Shown here: piece by piece, positions 38,481 to 47,531 of the stretch | Position numbering within the stretch: position 1 is the first letter of the stretch | How the letters are laid out: the number at the start of each line of letters is the position of its first letter | Source of the DNA: Lactiplantibacillus modestisalitolerans | GTDB taxonomy: Bacteria > Bacillota > Bacilli > Lactobacillales > Lactobacillaceae | NCBI RefSeq assembly: GCF_005405425.1 | Contig: NZ_BJEA01000016.1 | Span: forward strand, 25,196 to 89,195 | Direction: 5' to 3' | Length of the DNA: 64,000 nt | Position numbers and translations under genes: made by a program | The notes under the pieces: generated by a model | Told to the model about the DNA's origin: nothing | What the model saw: only the letters and a program-made list of their open reading frames with translations | Database searches by the model: none

Positions 38481-39266
38481 TTACTTGCCGATCGCCAAAA
38501 TCGTGCGTGAAGCACGCTGTGTCGCTACTAGTACAGCACCAGATGATAACATATTAACCGGCGTGCCGTCAACTTGTGTCATCACTAACCCTAAACTTTC
38601 AGCTAAGACCCGCCCGGCCGCAAAGTCCCACGGTCTCAGATAAGAACAATAGGCAATCAGTTCGCCCGTTAAGACCTGACTGATTTGAATCCCCGCACTA
38701 CCAGTAATTCGGGGTCCTAGGCTTTGCGCAACAATGGCTTGCATCTGGTACCGATTCTCAATTAATAACGGTGCACTGGCTCCAAATAACCCCTGGGTTA
38801 AATCTAAATTTTCCGGTGCTTTAAGTGGCCGGCCGTTGACGGTGACCCCCACTCGCGGCCCACCGGCATAGAGTCGCTCACCCATCACATCATAAATGTA
38901 CCCCAAAGTGGGTTGGCCGTCGACATAATACCCGATCATCATCGCAAAGTGGTTGCGCTGGTGCACAAAATTCATCGTCCCGTCAATCGGATCAACGATC
39001 CATACGTGACCCGCCATGGTCGTGACGCGGTCCCCACGTCCTTCCTCAGCTAAAATATGCGCCTGCGGGTCCAGTCTCCGAATTTGCGCAACGAGAAAAT
39101 CTTCATTGCTATGATCAACATTGGTTACAAGGTCGCGCCTACTCGTTTTTTCGGCCACGGTCAGGGTGGTTCCCATTTTAGCTAACACGGTTGCGCGGGC
39201 TTCGCGTAAGGCCGCTTGAACGGCTTGGTTTAGTTGTTCCAGTGCACTTTTTTCCACGTTTGTCAC
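38481..39266 (-). CDS. Inositol monophosphatase family protein
   Basis: A 261-residue Mg-dependent phosphatase. The metal site is complete: EEGRGD (near 75), VDPIDGTMNFVHQ (near 91) and PWDFAAGRVLAES (near 213). In Bacillus the equivalent yktC/suhB neighbours the UPF0223 gene yktA, as here. The true substrate may be inositol phosphate, NADP or another sugar phosphate; I cannot decide. It directly abuts yktA. Confidence 0.9.
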   Translation of the reverse strand: MTNVEKSALEQLNQAVQAALREARATVLAKMGTTLTVAEKTSRRDLVTNVDHSNEDFLVAQIRRLDPQAHILAEEGRGDRVTTMAGHVWIVDPIDGTMNFVHQRNHFAMMIGYYVDGQPTLGYIYDVMGERLYAGGPRVGVTVNGRPLKAPENLDLTQGLFGASAPLLIENRYQMQAIVAQSLGPRITGSAGIQISQVLTGELIAYCSYLRPWDFAAGRVLAESLGLVMTQVDGTPVNMLSSGAVLVATQRASRTILAIGK

Positions 39267-39554
39267 CTAACCTTGAACTTTAAAGCGTTGTTTGTTGCTG
39301 GCGTTTGCCGCCCGGATAGTGCGATAAATACTATATCCCGACGCTGCCTCAAATTCACGACCCAAACGCTTTTCTTCGGATTTAGCAGGTACGACCGTTT
39401 TAAACGCCCGGTAAGCCGCTAATAACGCGGCCGTTTCCGTCCCCGTTTCGTTAGCCGCTTCCACTTGTTGATACAACGTTGTCACCGTAATAATTTCGGC
39501 CGTAGTCCAAGTATCATCGAGTGGGTACTGATAATTTGCATTACTGTTTGTCAT
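39267..39554 (-). CDS. UPF0223 family protein (YktA-like)
   Basis: A 95-residue soluble protein of unknown function with family stretch YQYPLDDTWTTAEIITVTTLYQQVEAA and a basic C-terminal half. ATG at 39554 has GGGGAG about 10 bases ahead; the TTG three codons earlier is too close to that site. It overlaps the LDH-like gene by 14 bases and abuts the phosphatase gene, so the three form one unit. Confidence 0.88.
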   Translation of the reverse strand: MTNSNANYQYPLDDTWTTAEIITVTTLYQQVEAANETGTETAALLAAYRAFKTVVPAKSEEKRLGREFEAASGYSIYRTIRAANASNKQRFKVQG

Positions 39555-40476
39555 CTTGATCAAGCTCCCCGGCAGTCACCCGCGCTAATTGCTCACGGAC
39601 CTGCGTTGCAATTTCACGATATTCCTTTTGTTCCTCATCCGAAAGCACCATATCAGCTAAGTGTTTAATGCCATTGGCACTCACCAACACCGGCGAAGCT
39701 AGCCCCACGAGCTGGTCTTCAGTATCCGTTTGGACGTTGGTAACCGTCCCAATAAATGGTTGCTGCTGATAAAACGCATTCAGGATCCGTACTAATGCTA
39801 ACACACTTAGGGTTTGATTGGTAACCACGGCCGGATCATCAATTCGATCAGCCGCCGCCGTCATTTCATCCATCCCAAAATTAATATCTTGATTAGCTAG
39901 GTACGTCAGCACCGGGGCCGGTCCAATGTAGGAGCGACTCCACGAAATTAAGTGGGCCGCAGCGGTCCCGACAACGAACGCCCGGACATCGTTAGTCCCG
40001 ACGTTAAATTGTTGGCGCAGTAACTGCTCCAATAAGCGGCTTTCCGGTAAAGTCCCGAGTCCCAGCACCTTTTGATGATCAACCCCGCTAAAACGGGCTG
40101 CTAAGACGCTTAAAACGGCATCGTTACTGCCTGCTAAAATCAACTTCCCGTTAAAGCCCGCGCCCATCGCGTCGTTCACAAACGCTCTAAACAACGGTAA
40201 CGTCGCCGTTAAATCACCCTCAGCATCGCCATCACTAGCTAAGGGTACCAAGTTACCAATAATTAAACTATCTGCTTGCGAGTAATCTGGTTTCACTTCC
40301 GCGGCCAAGCCAAAGTGGCGGCAAGTTAAACTAGCCGTAACTAATGACTGGTAACGCGGGGTTTCGTCCGCATCGGTGGCAACGACCAACTTGAACGGTA
40401 AGTCCTTGGCCATTGCAATTAAAATTAATTGTTGTACGAATTCGAATAATCCACGAATAATCACTGTATTGTTCAT
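39541..40476 (-). CDS. Degenerate L-lactate/malate dehydrogenase-like protein (probable pseudoenzyme)
   Basis: A 311-residue protein that aligns along its length with L-LDH: GFNGKLILAGSNDAVL (LDH GFNG...SNPVD), KVLGLGTLPESRLLEQ (LDH VIGSGTxLDTARLR) and VRAFVVGTAAAHLISWSRSYIG (LDH VHAYxxGEHGDSExxxWSxAxIG). The active site is gone. The nucleotide loop GXGXXG reads IIRGLFEFV, the GETR arginine is absent, the DTAR pair is ESRL (residues 145-148), and the GEHGD histidine is replaced by TAAA (171-174). The frame is intact with an AGGAGGG ribosome site, so it is maintained, perhaps as a regulatory or structural protein. It follows the pdh operon and overlaps yktA. Confidence 0.82.
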   Translation of the reverse strand: MNNTVIIRGLFEFVQQLILIAMAKDLPFKLVVATDADETPRYQSLVTASLTCRHFGLAAEVKPDYSQADSLIIGNLVPLASDGDAEGDLTATLPLFRAFVNDAMGAGFNGKLILAGSNDAVLSVLAARFSGVDHQKVLGLGTLPESRLLEQLLRQQFNVGTNDVRAFVVGTAAAHLISWSRSYIGPAPVLTYLANQDINFGMDEMTAAADRIDDPAVVTNQTLSVLALVRILNAFYQQQPFIGTVTNVQTDTEDQLVGLASPVLVSANGIKHLADMVLSDEEQKEYREIATQVREQLARVTAGELDQDDKQ

Positions 40477-40651
40477 GACAATCCCTCCAACCTTCGCTAA
40501 CAATTGTACCTGAGCTGTCAACGAATTCAAGTAAACATTAACGAAAAGCTTACCCTTTTGTAACATTGTCAAAAGAGCTCGTAACCGCACCCATCAAGCA
40601 GTAGTTTAGCGACCACGGTTTTGCCGGTAGCTAATTTAGTCCTATGTACAA

Positions 40652-40685
40652 CGAAAGTTTGAGAACAAACGCCCTCAAACTTTCG
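40652..40685. terminator. Hairpin between lpdA and LDH-like gene
   Basis: CGAAAGTTTGAG/CTCAAACTTTCG is a perfect 12-bp stem 23 bases after the lpdA stop. No T run follows on the minus strand, so termination may be partial. Confidence 0.5.
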
Positions 40686-40707
40686 GTTCCGAATTATTTC
40701 GGTTAAT

Positions 40708-42120
40708 TTAGATATGTGTTGGGAAGCCCATTGCAACGTCCGCGGCTTCTTGAACAACTTCACCCAAAGTTGGGTGTGGATGAATCGTCAACGCTAAGTC
40801 TTCAACGTTCATCCCGCCATTAACGGCAACGCTCAATTCAGAAATCAAGTCACTCGCGCCGGGGCCGGCAATTTGGGCACCCACGATGGTTCCTTCATCC
40901 TTAGTTGAGACTAAGCGGAAGAAGCCTTCCATTGAGTCCAACGAAATTGCCCGACCATTCCCAGCAAACGGGAATTTAGAAGCGGTTACTTTTAAGCCCG
41001 CGTCTTCGGCTTCGGCCTTAGTCATTCCGACCGTCGCTAATTCTGGATCAGTAAAGCAAACTGCGGGAACCGAAACGTAGTCATTCGCCGTCTTCTTGCC
41101 ACTGATTGCGCCTGCCGCGACTTTTGCTTCCGCAAAGGCTTTGTGTGCCAACGCTGGTCCAGCAACAATGTCACCGATTGCAAAGATGTCTTCAGCAGCG
41201 GTCCGACCTTGTTGGTCAACTTCGATCAGGCCCCGGTCCGTTAACTTAACGTCCGTATATTCAAGCCCCATGTCGTCCGTGTTTGGCCGCCGACCAACCG
41301 TAACCATGCAGTAATCCGCATGAACGGTACTTTCCTTACCATCAACGGCGTAAGTGACCGTTACGCCACTGCCATCTTGCTCGGAGTTCTTAGCCATGGC
41401 GTTCGTAATGACGTCAACGCCCTTCTTCTTAAAGTCGTTAAGAACTAGCTTAACCATGTCTTTTTCGAAGTTTGGTAAGATTTGCTTGGTTCCTTCAAGA
41501 ATTGTAACGTGCGCACCTAAGTTAGCATAAGCGCCGGCCAATTCAGAACCAATGTAGCCCCCACCAATAACGACCAATTCTTTCGGTACTTCTGGCAAGT
41601 TCAAGCCACCAGTCGAGTCAACGACCCGACCTTCAAACTTAAAGCCTGGGATTTCAACTGGGCGGGACCCCGTTGCAATAATCAGGTGTTTAAATTTATA
41701 GGTCTGACCAGTGTGATCCCCATTCATAACACGTAACGTGTGGTTATCGTGCATGTAAGCTTCACCCTTGACCACTTCAACTTTGTGCTTTTTGAGTAAC
41801 ATCCGGACCCCGTTCGTTAACCGGTCAACCACTTGGTGGTCCTTCCAGTCTTGCGTCACTTTAAAGTCTAGAACGGGATCTTGAATATTTTTAATCCCAA
41901 AAATCTTACTATCCTTTGTTTCTTGTAAACGATGACCGGCACTAATCAGTGCTTTTGATGGAATACAGCCAACGTTTAAGCAGACACCACCGATATATTC
42001 CTTTTCAACCACGGTGACTTTTTGACCGAGTTCCGCGGCCCGGATCGCAGCGACGTAGCCCCCGGGGCCCGCGCCAATGATCATTGTATCGCGTTCTTCA
42101 GCAAAATCTCCTACAACCAT
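40708..42120 (-). CDS. pdhD: Dihydrolipoyl dehydrogenase (E3)
   Basis: Reoxidises the lipoyl group of the pyruvate dehydrogenase complex with NAD. The 470 residues show the FAD loop [10 protein letters not shown] (16-25), the redox disulfide CLNVGC in [13 protein letters not shown], the NAD loop [10 protein letters not shown] (near 187) and the C-terminal HPHPTLGE base. It begins 7 bases after pdhC and ends the pdhABCD operon. Confidence 0.96.
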   Translation of the reverse strand: MVVGDFAEERDTMIIGAGPGGYVAAIRAAELGQKVTVVEKEYIGGVCLNVGCIPSKALISAGHRLQETKDSKIFGIKNIQDPVLDFKVTQDWKDHQVVDRLTNGVRMLLKKHKVEVVKGEAYMHDNHTLRVMNGDHTGQTYKFKHLIIATGSRPVEIPGFKFEGRVVDSTGGLNLPEVPKELVVIGGGYIGSELAGAYANLGAHVTILEGTKQILPNFEKDMVKLVLNDFKKKGVDVITNAMAKNSEQDGSGVTVTYAVDGKESTVHADYCMVTVGRRPNTDDMGLEYTDVKLTDRGLIEVDQQGRTAAEDIFAIGDIVAGPALAHKAFAEAKVAAGAISGKKTANDYVSVPAVCFTDPELATVGMTKAEAEDAGLKVTASKFPFAGNGRAISLDSMEGFFRLVSTKDEGTIVGAQIAGPGASDLISELSVAVNGGMNVEDLALTIHPHPTLGEVVQEAADVAMGFPTHI

Positions 42121-42127
42121 TCTGACC

Positions 42128-43438
42128 TCATCCTTCCATCAATAGTAACTCTGGATCATGCAGCAATTGCTTCAATAAGTTCATTGCCTTTTGAGCAGTG
42201 GCCCCGTCGATTAAACGGTGGTCGAAACTTAAGGATAACTTCTGCATCTTACCAACAACGATTTCGCCGTCTTCGTTGACGTACGGTTCCTTACCAATTC
42301 GGCCAACCCCTAAAATAGCAACTTCAGGTTGGTTAATTACTGGTGTGAACCAGCCACCACCGATGGACCCGATGTTGGTAATGGTGATTGAAGCACCACT
42401 CATTTCACTAGGCTTTAATTTCCCGTCGTACGCTTTTTGCGTATTTTCAGTAATTTCCTTGGCAATGGCAAATAAGCCCTTACCTTCGGCATGCTTAATG
42501 TTTGGTACTAACAATCCACGATCAGTATCCGTAGCGATCCCGATGTTGTAATAGTGTTTATAAACAATTTCCTTATTGGCATCATCAATTGACGCATTGA
42601 AAGCCGGGTACTGTTGTAAGACGGCAACCAAAGCCTTCGCAATGTATGGTAAGAAGGTCAAATGAATATCGCGGTCAGCCGCAATTGCTTTGTACTTCTT
42701 CCGGTGAGCCATTAACGCACTCACTTCAACTTCGTCAAAGAGGGTCACGTGTGGCGAAGTCAATTTACTGTGCATCGTGACCTTCGCAATCGTCTTCCGA
42801 ATTGGGGTCATCTTTTCGCGCGTTTCTAATTCTGGAGTATCAGAAACGTACGGCTTAACTGGCGCTGGCTTAGCTTCAGTAGCCGCCGGTGCCGTTTCAG
42901 CAGGCGCCGCGGTTGCAGCTGGTTGAGCCGCAGCGGCTGGCGCACTTGCGTAGTTGTCAATATCCTGCTTCGTCACTTGCCCGTGGGCACCACTTGCAGT
43001 AACTAAAGTAATATCAACGTCCTTATCCCGGGCATATTGCCGAACGGATGGCATTGCCAAGACCCGCTTATTCGGGTCACTTGGCGTAACCGGGGCACTG
43101 GCAGCAGCTTCAGAAGCTGGCGCCGAACTTTCAGCTGCGGCTGGTTTGTCTGCGGCAGCGCTTTCAGCTGGGGCCGCATCCGTCGCACTATTATCGCCAG
43201 AACCGTCATCAATGGTAACAATTACGTCACCAATTTTAGCAGTTTCACCTTCAGGAACTAAAATCTTTAATACTTTACCGTCAACCGGTGAAGGTAATTC
43301 TTCCACCGATTTATCGTTTTGAATTTCAACTAGAGAATCGTCTTCTTTGACTTCATCACCAGGTTTTACGAGCCATGATGCAATTTCGCCTTCTTCGAGG
43401 CCTTCACCAAGCTCTGGTAATTTAAACTCGTAAGCCAT
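42128..43438 (-). CDS. pdhC: Dihydrolipoamide acetyltransferase (E2)
   Basis: Core of the pyruvate dehydrogenase complex (436 residues), transferring acetyl from lipoamide to CoA. There is one lipoyl domain with Lys43 in IQNDKSVEE, an Ala/Pro linker, a peripheral-subunit-binding domain ([17 protein letters not shown] near 131), another Ala/Pro linker and the catalytic domain with [10 protein letters not shown] near the C terminus. The ATG at 43438 gives the usual [13 protein letters not shown] start; a TTG or ATG six codons earlier overlaps the AAAGGAAG ribosome site. Confidence 0.96.
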   Translation of the reverse strand: MAYEFKLPELGEGLEEGEIASWLVKPGDEVKEDDSLVEIQNDKSVEELPSPVDGKVLKILVPEGETAKIGDVIVTIDDGSGDNSATDAAPAESAAADKPAAAESSAPASEAAASAPVTPSDPNKRVLAMPSVRQYARDKDVDITLVTASGAHGQVTKQDIDNYASAPAAAAQPAATAAPAETAPAATEAKPAPVKPYVSDTPELETREKMTPIRKTIAKVTMHSKLTSPHVTLFDEVEVSALMAHRKKYKAIAADRDIHLTFLPYIAKALVAVLQQYPAFNASIDDANKEIVYKHYYNIGIATDTDRGLLVPNIKHAEGKGLFAIAKEITENTQKAYDGKLKPSEMSGASITITNIGSIGGGWFTPVINQPEVAILGVGRIGKEPYVNEDGEIVVGKMQKLSLSFDHRLIDGATAQKAMNLLKQLLHDPELLLMEG

Positions 43439-43496
43439 TGGATAACTTCCTTTCATGACAGCCCGAGCGGCTGTTTATCGATTTTTGATCTTAATA

Positions 43497-44474
43497 TTAG
43501 TAGTTCAAGATCTCGCGGGTCTTTGCTTCAATTTCATCTTCAGCTGGTAACCAGTCGTCTTCAGCCAAACCAAATGGATAAACGGTATCTGGTGCTGAAA
43601 CCCGACCAACCGGGGCACTAAGATAAAGGGCACCCTTTTCAGCGATTAAGGAAGCCACGTTAGCTGCGATCCCAGCTTGACGTTGAGCTTCTTGAATGGC
43701 AACGGCGCGACCCGTCTTTTCAACGGACTTCAAAATCGTTTCTTCATCTAATGGTGATAAAGTCCGTAAATCGACAACTTCAACGGAAATTCCTTCTTTT
43801 TCAAGCTTGTCCGCAACCTTCAATGACTGGTTAACTTGTGCACTGTAGGCAATCAATGAAATATCGGTTCCTTCGCGAACAACGTTGGCCTTATCTAACG
43901 GCACAGTGTAAGCTTCATCCGGAATATCCGCCTTCATGGAGCGGTATAACTTCAGGTTTTCAAGGAAGAAGACCGGGTCGTTATTCCGAATTGATGAAAT
44001 CAATAAGCCCTTAGCATCGTATGGGTTGGATGGCGTAACCACGCGTAACCCAGGGATTTGTGCCAAGTAACCTTCCAAAGAGTCAGCATGCATTTCAGGA
44101 GTGTGCGTCCCACCACCATATGGTGACCGAATCGTAATTGGCATGTGCCGCGTACCACCAGTCCGGAAGCGTTCCCGTGACATTTGACCCGCAATTGAAT
44201 CTAAGGTTTCAAATACGAACCCTAAGAATTGAATTTCGGGAATTGGCCGGAAGCCTTCGAGGGCTAACCCAATTGATAAGCCACCGATACCAGATTCAGC
44301 TAAAGGAGTATCGAAAACCCGGTCTTCACCGAATTCAGCTTGTAGGCCATCGGTTGCCCGGAAGACCCCACCGTTTTTACCAACGTCTTCACCAAAAATC
44401 AAGGTGCGATCATCGGACCCTAATTCTAATCGAAGTGCATCGGTAATCGCTTGAATATATGTTTTCTTTGACAT
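43497..44474 (-). CDS. pdhB: Pyruvate dehydrogenase E1 beta subunit
   Basis: A 325-residue transketolase-like subunit that forms the thiamine-diphosphate active site with PdhA. It starts [36 protein letters not shown], with [16 protein letters not shown] and the Arg/His region [17 protein letters not shown]. The start at 44474 overlaps the pdhA stop region closely (pdhA ends at 44476), consistent with coupling; an open frame further upstream lies inside pdhA. Confidence 0.95.
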   Translation of the reverse strand: MSKKTYIQAITDALRLELGSDDRTLIFGEDVGKNGGVFRATDGLQAEFGEDRVFDTPLAESGIGGLSIGLALEGFRPIPEIQFLGFVFETLDSIAGQMSRERFRTGGTRHMPITIRSPYGGGTHTPEMHADSLEGYLAQIPGLRVVTPSNPYDAKGLLISSIRNNDPVFFLENLKLYRSMKADIPDEAYTVPLDKANVVREGTDISLIAYSAQVNQSLKVADKLEKEGISVEVVDLRTLSPLDEETILKSVEKTGRAVAIQEAQRQAGIAANVASLIAEKGALYLSAPVGRVSAPDTVYPFGLAEDDWLPAEDEIEAKTREILNY

Positions 44475-44475
44475 G

Positions 44476-45588
44476 TTACTTCGACTCCTTTGCTTGGAAT
44501 TCCGTAATTTGATTTTGAATGTTTTGTGGTTGTTCTTCAAAAACATTCGCCAAGAAATCGGTCATTTTTTGCTTTGGTGCATCGTCCGCTTGCTTAACAG
44601 CGGCCTTAATATCTGCTTTAACTTGTTCAACGTATTCGTTTTCTTGTTCTTCTGACCAGGCACCTTGATCCGTCAAGTACTTGCGGTAACGAATTAATGG
44701 ATCGTTGTCGAACCATGGTTCTTCTTCGTCCTTCGTCCGGTAACGCTTAGGATCATCACCAGCGTTAGTATGTGGTCCGAACCGGTAAGTCAAGGTTTCA
44801 ATCATAACCGGGCCGTTACCAGCAGCTGCGTATTCACGGGCCGCCTTGGTAACTTCGTAAACGGCCAAGAAGTCCATCCCATCAACCTGAACGCTCGGAA
44901 TACCAGCAGCCACCGCTTTTTGGGCCAGCGTCTTAGCAGCCGTTTGTTTCCGGCGTGGTACTGAAATGGCATAACCGTTGTTTTGAACGATGAACACGGC
45001 TGGGGCTTGGAACGCGCCTGCAAAGTTCATTCCTTCATAGAAGTCACCTTGCGACGTCCCACCATCACCGGTATAAGCATAAGCAACTTTGTCCGGCGTC
45101 TTATTCTTCTTAATCCCGAGCGCAACTCCAGCAGCTTGCACGTATTGCGCACCAATAATGATTTGCGGTGGCATTGCGTGGAAGTCTTCTGGATATTCAT
45201 TTCCTAAAACGTGGCCTCGTGACCAGAGGAAGGCTTTGTATACGGGTAAACCGTGTTGGATCACTTGTGGAATATCCCGGTACGCAGGCATCAAAACGTC
45301 CGTCTTCTTCATTGCGGCGTTGGTCCCCATTTCACTGGCTTCCTGACCTTCAGTTGGTGCGTAGAAGCCCAAGCGGCCTTGACGCGTCAACGCGTTAGAA
45401 CGTTGGTGTAACGTCCGTTCCCAGATCATCAGTTTTAAAAAGTCTACTAATTGATCGTTTGAATACTTAGCGACAATTTCTGGTTTAACTACTTTAGATT
45501 GTCCATCCATTACTTGCACGGGTTTGAAATCGTTTCCCAACGCATCACGGATTGCACTAAAATCAACGATTGATTTTTCGTTGCCCAT
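44476..45588 (-). CDS. pdhA: Pyruvate dehydrogenase E1 alpha subunit
   Basis: A 370-residue subunit that decarboxylates pyruvate with thiamine diphosphate. The TPP motif [17 protein letters not shown]...VQNN (near 170-202) and regulatory-loop-like [17 protein letters not shown] (near 268) are clear. The start is uncertain by three codons: ATG at 45588 sits 10 bases after AAAGGGA, while GTG at 45597 is almost on it. It is first in pdhABCD, behind a promoter and a cre-like site. Confidence 0.95.
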   Translation of the reverse strand: MGNEKSIVDFSAIRDALGNDFKPVQVMDGQSKVVKPEIVAKYSNDQLVDFLKLMIWERTLHQRSNALTRQGRLGFYAPTEGQEASEMGTNAAMKKTDVLMPAYRDIPQVIQHGLPVYKAFLWSRGHVLGNEYPEDFHAMPPQIIIGAQYVQAAGVALGIKKNKTPDKVAYAYTGDGGTSQGDFYEGMNFAGAFQAPAVFIVQNNGYAISVPRRKQTAAKTLAQKAVAAGIPSVQVDGMDFLAVYEVTKAAREYAAAGNGPVMIETLTYRFGPHTNAGDDPKRYRTKDEEEPWFDNDPLIRYRKYLTDQGAWSEEQENEYVEQVKADIKAAVKQADDAPKQKMTDFLANVFEEQPQNIQNQITEFQAKESK

Positions 45589-45640
45589 AAATGACACATC
45601 CCTTTCATGAACGTACGGGCCGGTGCCGACTGGCTCGGCT

Positions 45641-45654
45641 CGTAATCGTTTTCA
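45641..45654 (-). promoter_or_regulatory. cre-like catabolite control site upstream of pdhA
   Basis: The minus strand reads TGAAAACGATTACG, a 13 of 14 match to a TGNAANCGNTNNCA-style cre. It lies just downstream of the predicted pdhA promoter, a position where CcpA would block elongation. Confidence 0.5.
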
Positions 45655-45667
45655 AAATTACAAGTCT

Positions 45668-45696
45668 AATTTACCATTGCCTTCCAAGTTTTGCAA
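45668..45696 (-). promoter_or_regulatory. Possible promoter of pdhABCD
   Basis: Minus-strand TTGCAA (45691-45696) and TAAATT (45668-45673) are 17 bases apart, about 80 bases before pdhA. The rest of the 341-base divergent region up to def is AT-rich with no gene. Confidence 0.4.
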
Positions 45697-45929
45697 GCCC
45701 TTTCAAACGCCTTGATACCGGCGCTGACCGCCAAAATGATTGTGAATTATTTCATTTGTCAACTCAGCTAACTTTCATTTTTTCTATTGATTATTTCATA
45801 TCTTCTATCAATCACACTTTTTTAAAAACCGTTTCTACATTTTCATAGCCGCTTATGCTAAACTAGTTTTATATATGAGAAAATGCGCGGTCCTTGAGAT
45901 CACAGTATAGTTTTTGGAGGTAGTTTGGA

Positions 45930-46490
45930 TTGATCAAAATGCGAGATATCATCCGTGAAGGCAACGACACCCTACGTGCCGAAGCTAAACCAGTACAATT
46001 TCCCCTTAGTGAAACTGATCAAAAATTAGCTAAGGATATGATGGAATACTTAGAGAACAGTCAAGACCCTGAACTAGCCCGTAAATACGGGTTACGTGCT
46101 GGTGTTGGCTTGGCCGCACCCCAAGTCGACGTGTCCAAACAAATGGCGGCCGTCCTTGTTCCGGGCGAAACCGACGATGCTGATCCGGTATTTAAGGACG
46201 TCATCATCAACCCGGTCATTGTTAGCCATTCCGTTCAACCTGGTGCGCTTACAGAAGGTGAAGGTTGCCTTTCCGTTGACCGTGACGTTGCAGGTTACGT
46301 GATTCGTCACGACCGAATCACGCTACGGTACTACAATACCGCTGGTGAACAAAAGAAGATCCGGTTGAAGAATTATCCCGCCATCGTTTGTCAACATGAA
46401 ATCGACCACTTACACGGGATTCTGTTCTACGACCACATCAACACGTCGCAACCGTTTGCCGCAGACGACGACCTCGTCTTAATTTCCTAA
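45930..46490 (+). CDS. def: Peptide deformylase
   Basis: Removes the formyl group from new polypeptides. The 186 residues carry all three motifs of the metal site: GVGLAAPQ (about 54-61), EGCLSVDR (about 111-118) and QHEIDHLHG (about 154-162). TTG at 45930 is favoured because GGAGG lies 9 bases ahead; the ATG three codons later is 18 bases away. It is a single gene, divergent from pdhA, as in Bacillus where def lies beside pdh. Confidence 0.94.
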   Translation: MIKMRDIIREGNDTLRAEAKPVQFPLSETDQKLAKDMMEYLENSQDPELARKYGLRAGVGLAAPQVDVSKQMAAVLVPGETDDADPVFKDVIINPVIVSHSVQPGALTEGEGCLSVDRDVAGYVIRHDRITLRYYNTAGEQKKIRLKNYPAIVCQHEIDHLHGILFYDHINTSQPFAADDDLVLIS

Positions 46491-46498
46491 TACAAACT

Positions 46499-46545
46499 AA
46501 ACGAAAAGGCCGACCCAATCGCTGATTGGGCCGGCCTTTTCGTTT
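46499..46545. terminator. Bidirectional terminator between def and the membrane protein gene
   Basis: AAACGAAAAGGCCGACCCAAT pairs with ATTGGGCCGGCCTTTTCGTTT with one mismatch; each strand ends with a T-rich arm. Confidence 0.88.
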
Positions 46546-47035
46546 AATTACCAGTATTTAACCGCCGTAAGTCTTCAAGGTATTCATAGGTTGCTTCATT
46601 CATTAAATAAGCGACGTCCAGGTGCAATTGGCCATCACGCAACCAAGCATCCGTGACACGGAGGGCCGGCCCTGCCGCTTGAAAAGCCGTTAACTGCTGG
46701 GCGGCCGCAACTCGTTCCAACTGATTATTGAAAAGTCGACGGACTTCCGGTAAATCTAAGGTGACCATTCCGGGGGTCTCCAGCACGTATTCAAAAACCA
46801 TGACGCCCCGGCCCCAAACGTCCGCGACCGGTACTGAATGAATCAAGCCAGCCACTTCTTGAACGGCAACGTTCGCCGCAAGCGTCTGCAGTGCTTGCTG
46901 CATAGCTTGGTCTACCGTTCGCTGCCCAGCTAGCCGAATCTTGAGCGCCGCTCGCTTTAAAACCTGGCGGCGTAGAATTTCATAAATGATAACTGCAATT
47001 AATATCCCACCAATAATAATTAACCAAGTTTGCAT
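46544..47035 (-). CDS. Membrane-anchored hypothetical protein
   Basis: A 163-residue protein with one N-terminal membrane helix (TWLIIIGGILIAVIIYEIL), then a basic stretch and a soluble alpha/beta-looking region that ends YEYLEDLRRLNTGN. There is no Cys lipobox. ATG at 47035 is preceded by AGGAGGGGG; an ATG five codons earlier is part of that ribosome site. I do not recognise the family. It lies alone between def and rpoY on the opposite strand, and its stop codon overlaps the shared terminator. Confidence 0.72.
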   Translation of the reverse strand: MQTWLIIIGGILIAVIIYEILRRQVLKRAALKIRLAGQRTVDQAMQQALQTLAANVAVQEVAGLIHSVPVADVWGRGVMVFEYVLETPGMVTLDLPEVRRLFNNQLERVAAAQQLTAFQAAGPALRVTDAWLRDGQLHLDVAYLMNEATYEYLEDLRRLNTGN

Positions 47036-47193
47036 AGGCCCCCTCCTCATTTAAAGCTGTTTATTGATTCACAAATTCCAAAATTTTATCTAAAAATATT
47101 CGAATTTAGCATAACATGTTTCATAAAAAAATTTTCCGAAAGACGCTTATTCTTTGAAGAAAGTTAACATTGTATACACCCTTAGGGAATTAT

Positions 47194-47202
47194 GCTAAAA
47201 TG
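47194..47202 (+). promoter_or_regulatory. Extended -10 promoter of rpoY-rnjA
   Basis: TGCTAAAAT is an extended -10 box. A TTGTAT lies upstream at 47171, 20 bases from the -10 box, a poor spacing. A structured leader of about 100 bases follows. Confidence 0.55.
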
Positions 47203-47226
47203 AAAGATAATTGTTGTGTTTACACA

Positions 47227-47287
47227 ACCCGGTGTACGGATCAAACTTTTATTTTTGCTACCTATTTAGGCCGTCCGGGTCTAAATA
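47227..47287 (+). promoter_or_regulatory. Structured 5' leader of rpoY-rnjA
   Basis: Two pairings compete or form a pseudoknot. ACCCGGTGTACGG (47227-47239) can pair with CCGTCCGGGT (47271-47280), and TATTTAG (47263-47269) with CTAAATA (47281-47287). A small GTTGTG/CACAAC hairpin precedes them. It lies between the promoter and the rpoY ribosome site at about 47299. Confidence 0.4.
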
Positions 47288-47312
47288 AATCTGTTTATAG
47301 GGAGTTTTGTTA

Positions 47313-47531
47313 ATGATTTACAAAGTTTACTACCAAGAAACCAAACAACGGAACCCACAACGGGAAACAACTAAGTCACTCTACTTAGAAGCTGACACCG
47401 AAGTTGCTGCCCGCGTTTTAGTGGAAGATAATACGAAGTACAACATTGAGTTTATCGAACCGTTAGAAGGTAACTACTTGGATTATGAACAAAAAAATCC
47501 AGAGTTTCAACTAACGGAGTTTAATCAATGA
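47313..47531 (+). CDS. rpoY: RNA polymerase epsilon subunit
   Basis: A 72-residue Firmicutes-specific RNA polymerase accessory subunit (DUF1447), starting [20 protein letters not shown] with the family end [24 protein letters not shown] at 47313 has AGGGAG ahead. Its stop overlaps the rnjA start by 4 bases; the rpoY-rnjA pair is a conserved arrangement that ties transcription to mRNA decay. Confidence 0.92.
   Translation: MIYKVYYQETKQRNPQRETTKSLYLEADTEVAARVLVEDNTKYNIEFIEPLEGNYLDYEQKNPEFQLTEFNQ

Noticed and set aside
40569..40590. Upstream start for the LDH-like gene at 40590
   Set aside because: The clear GGAGGG ribosome site lies before the ATG at 40476; the added residues do not resemble the family.
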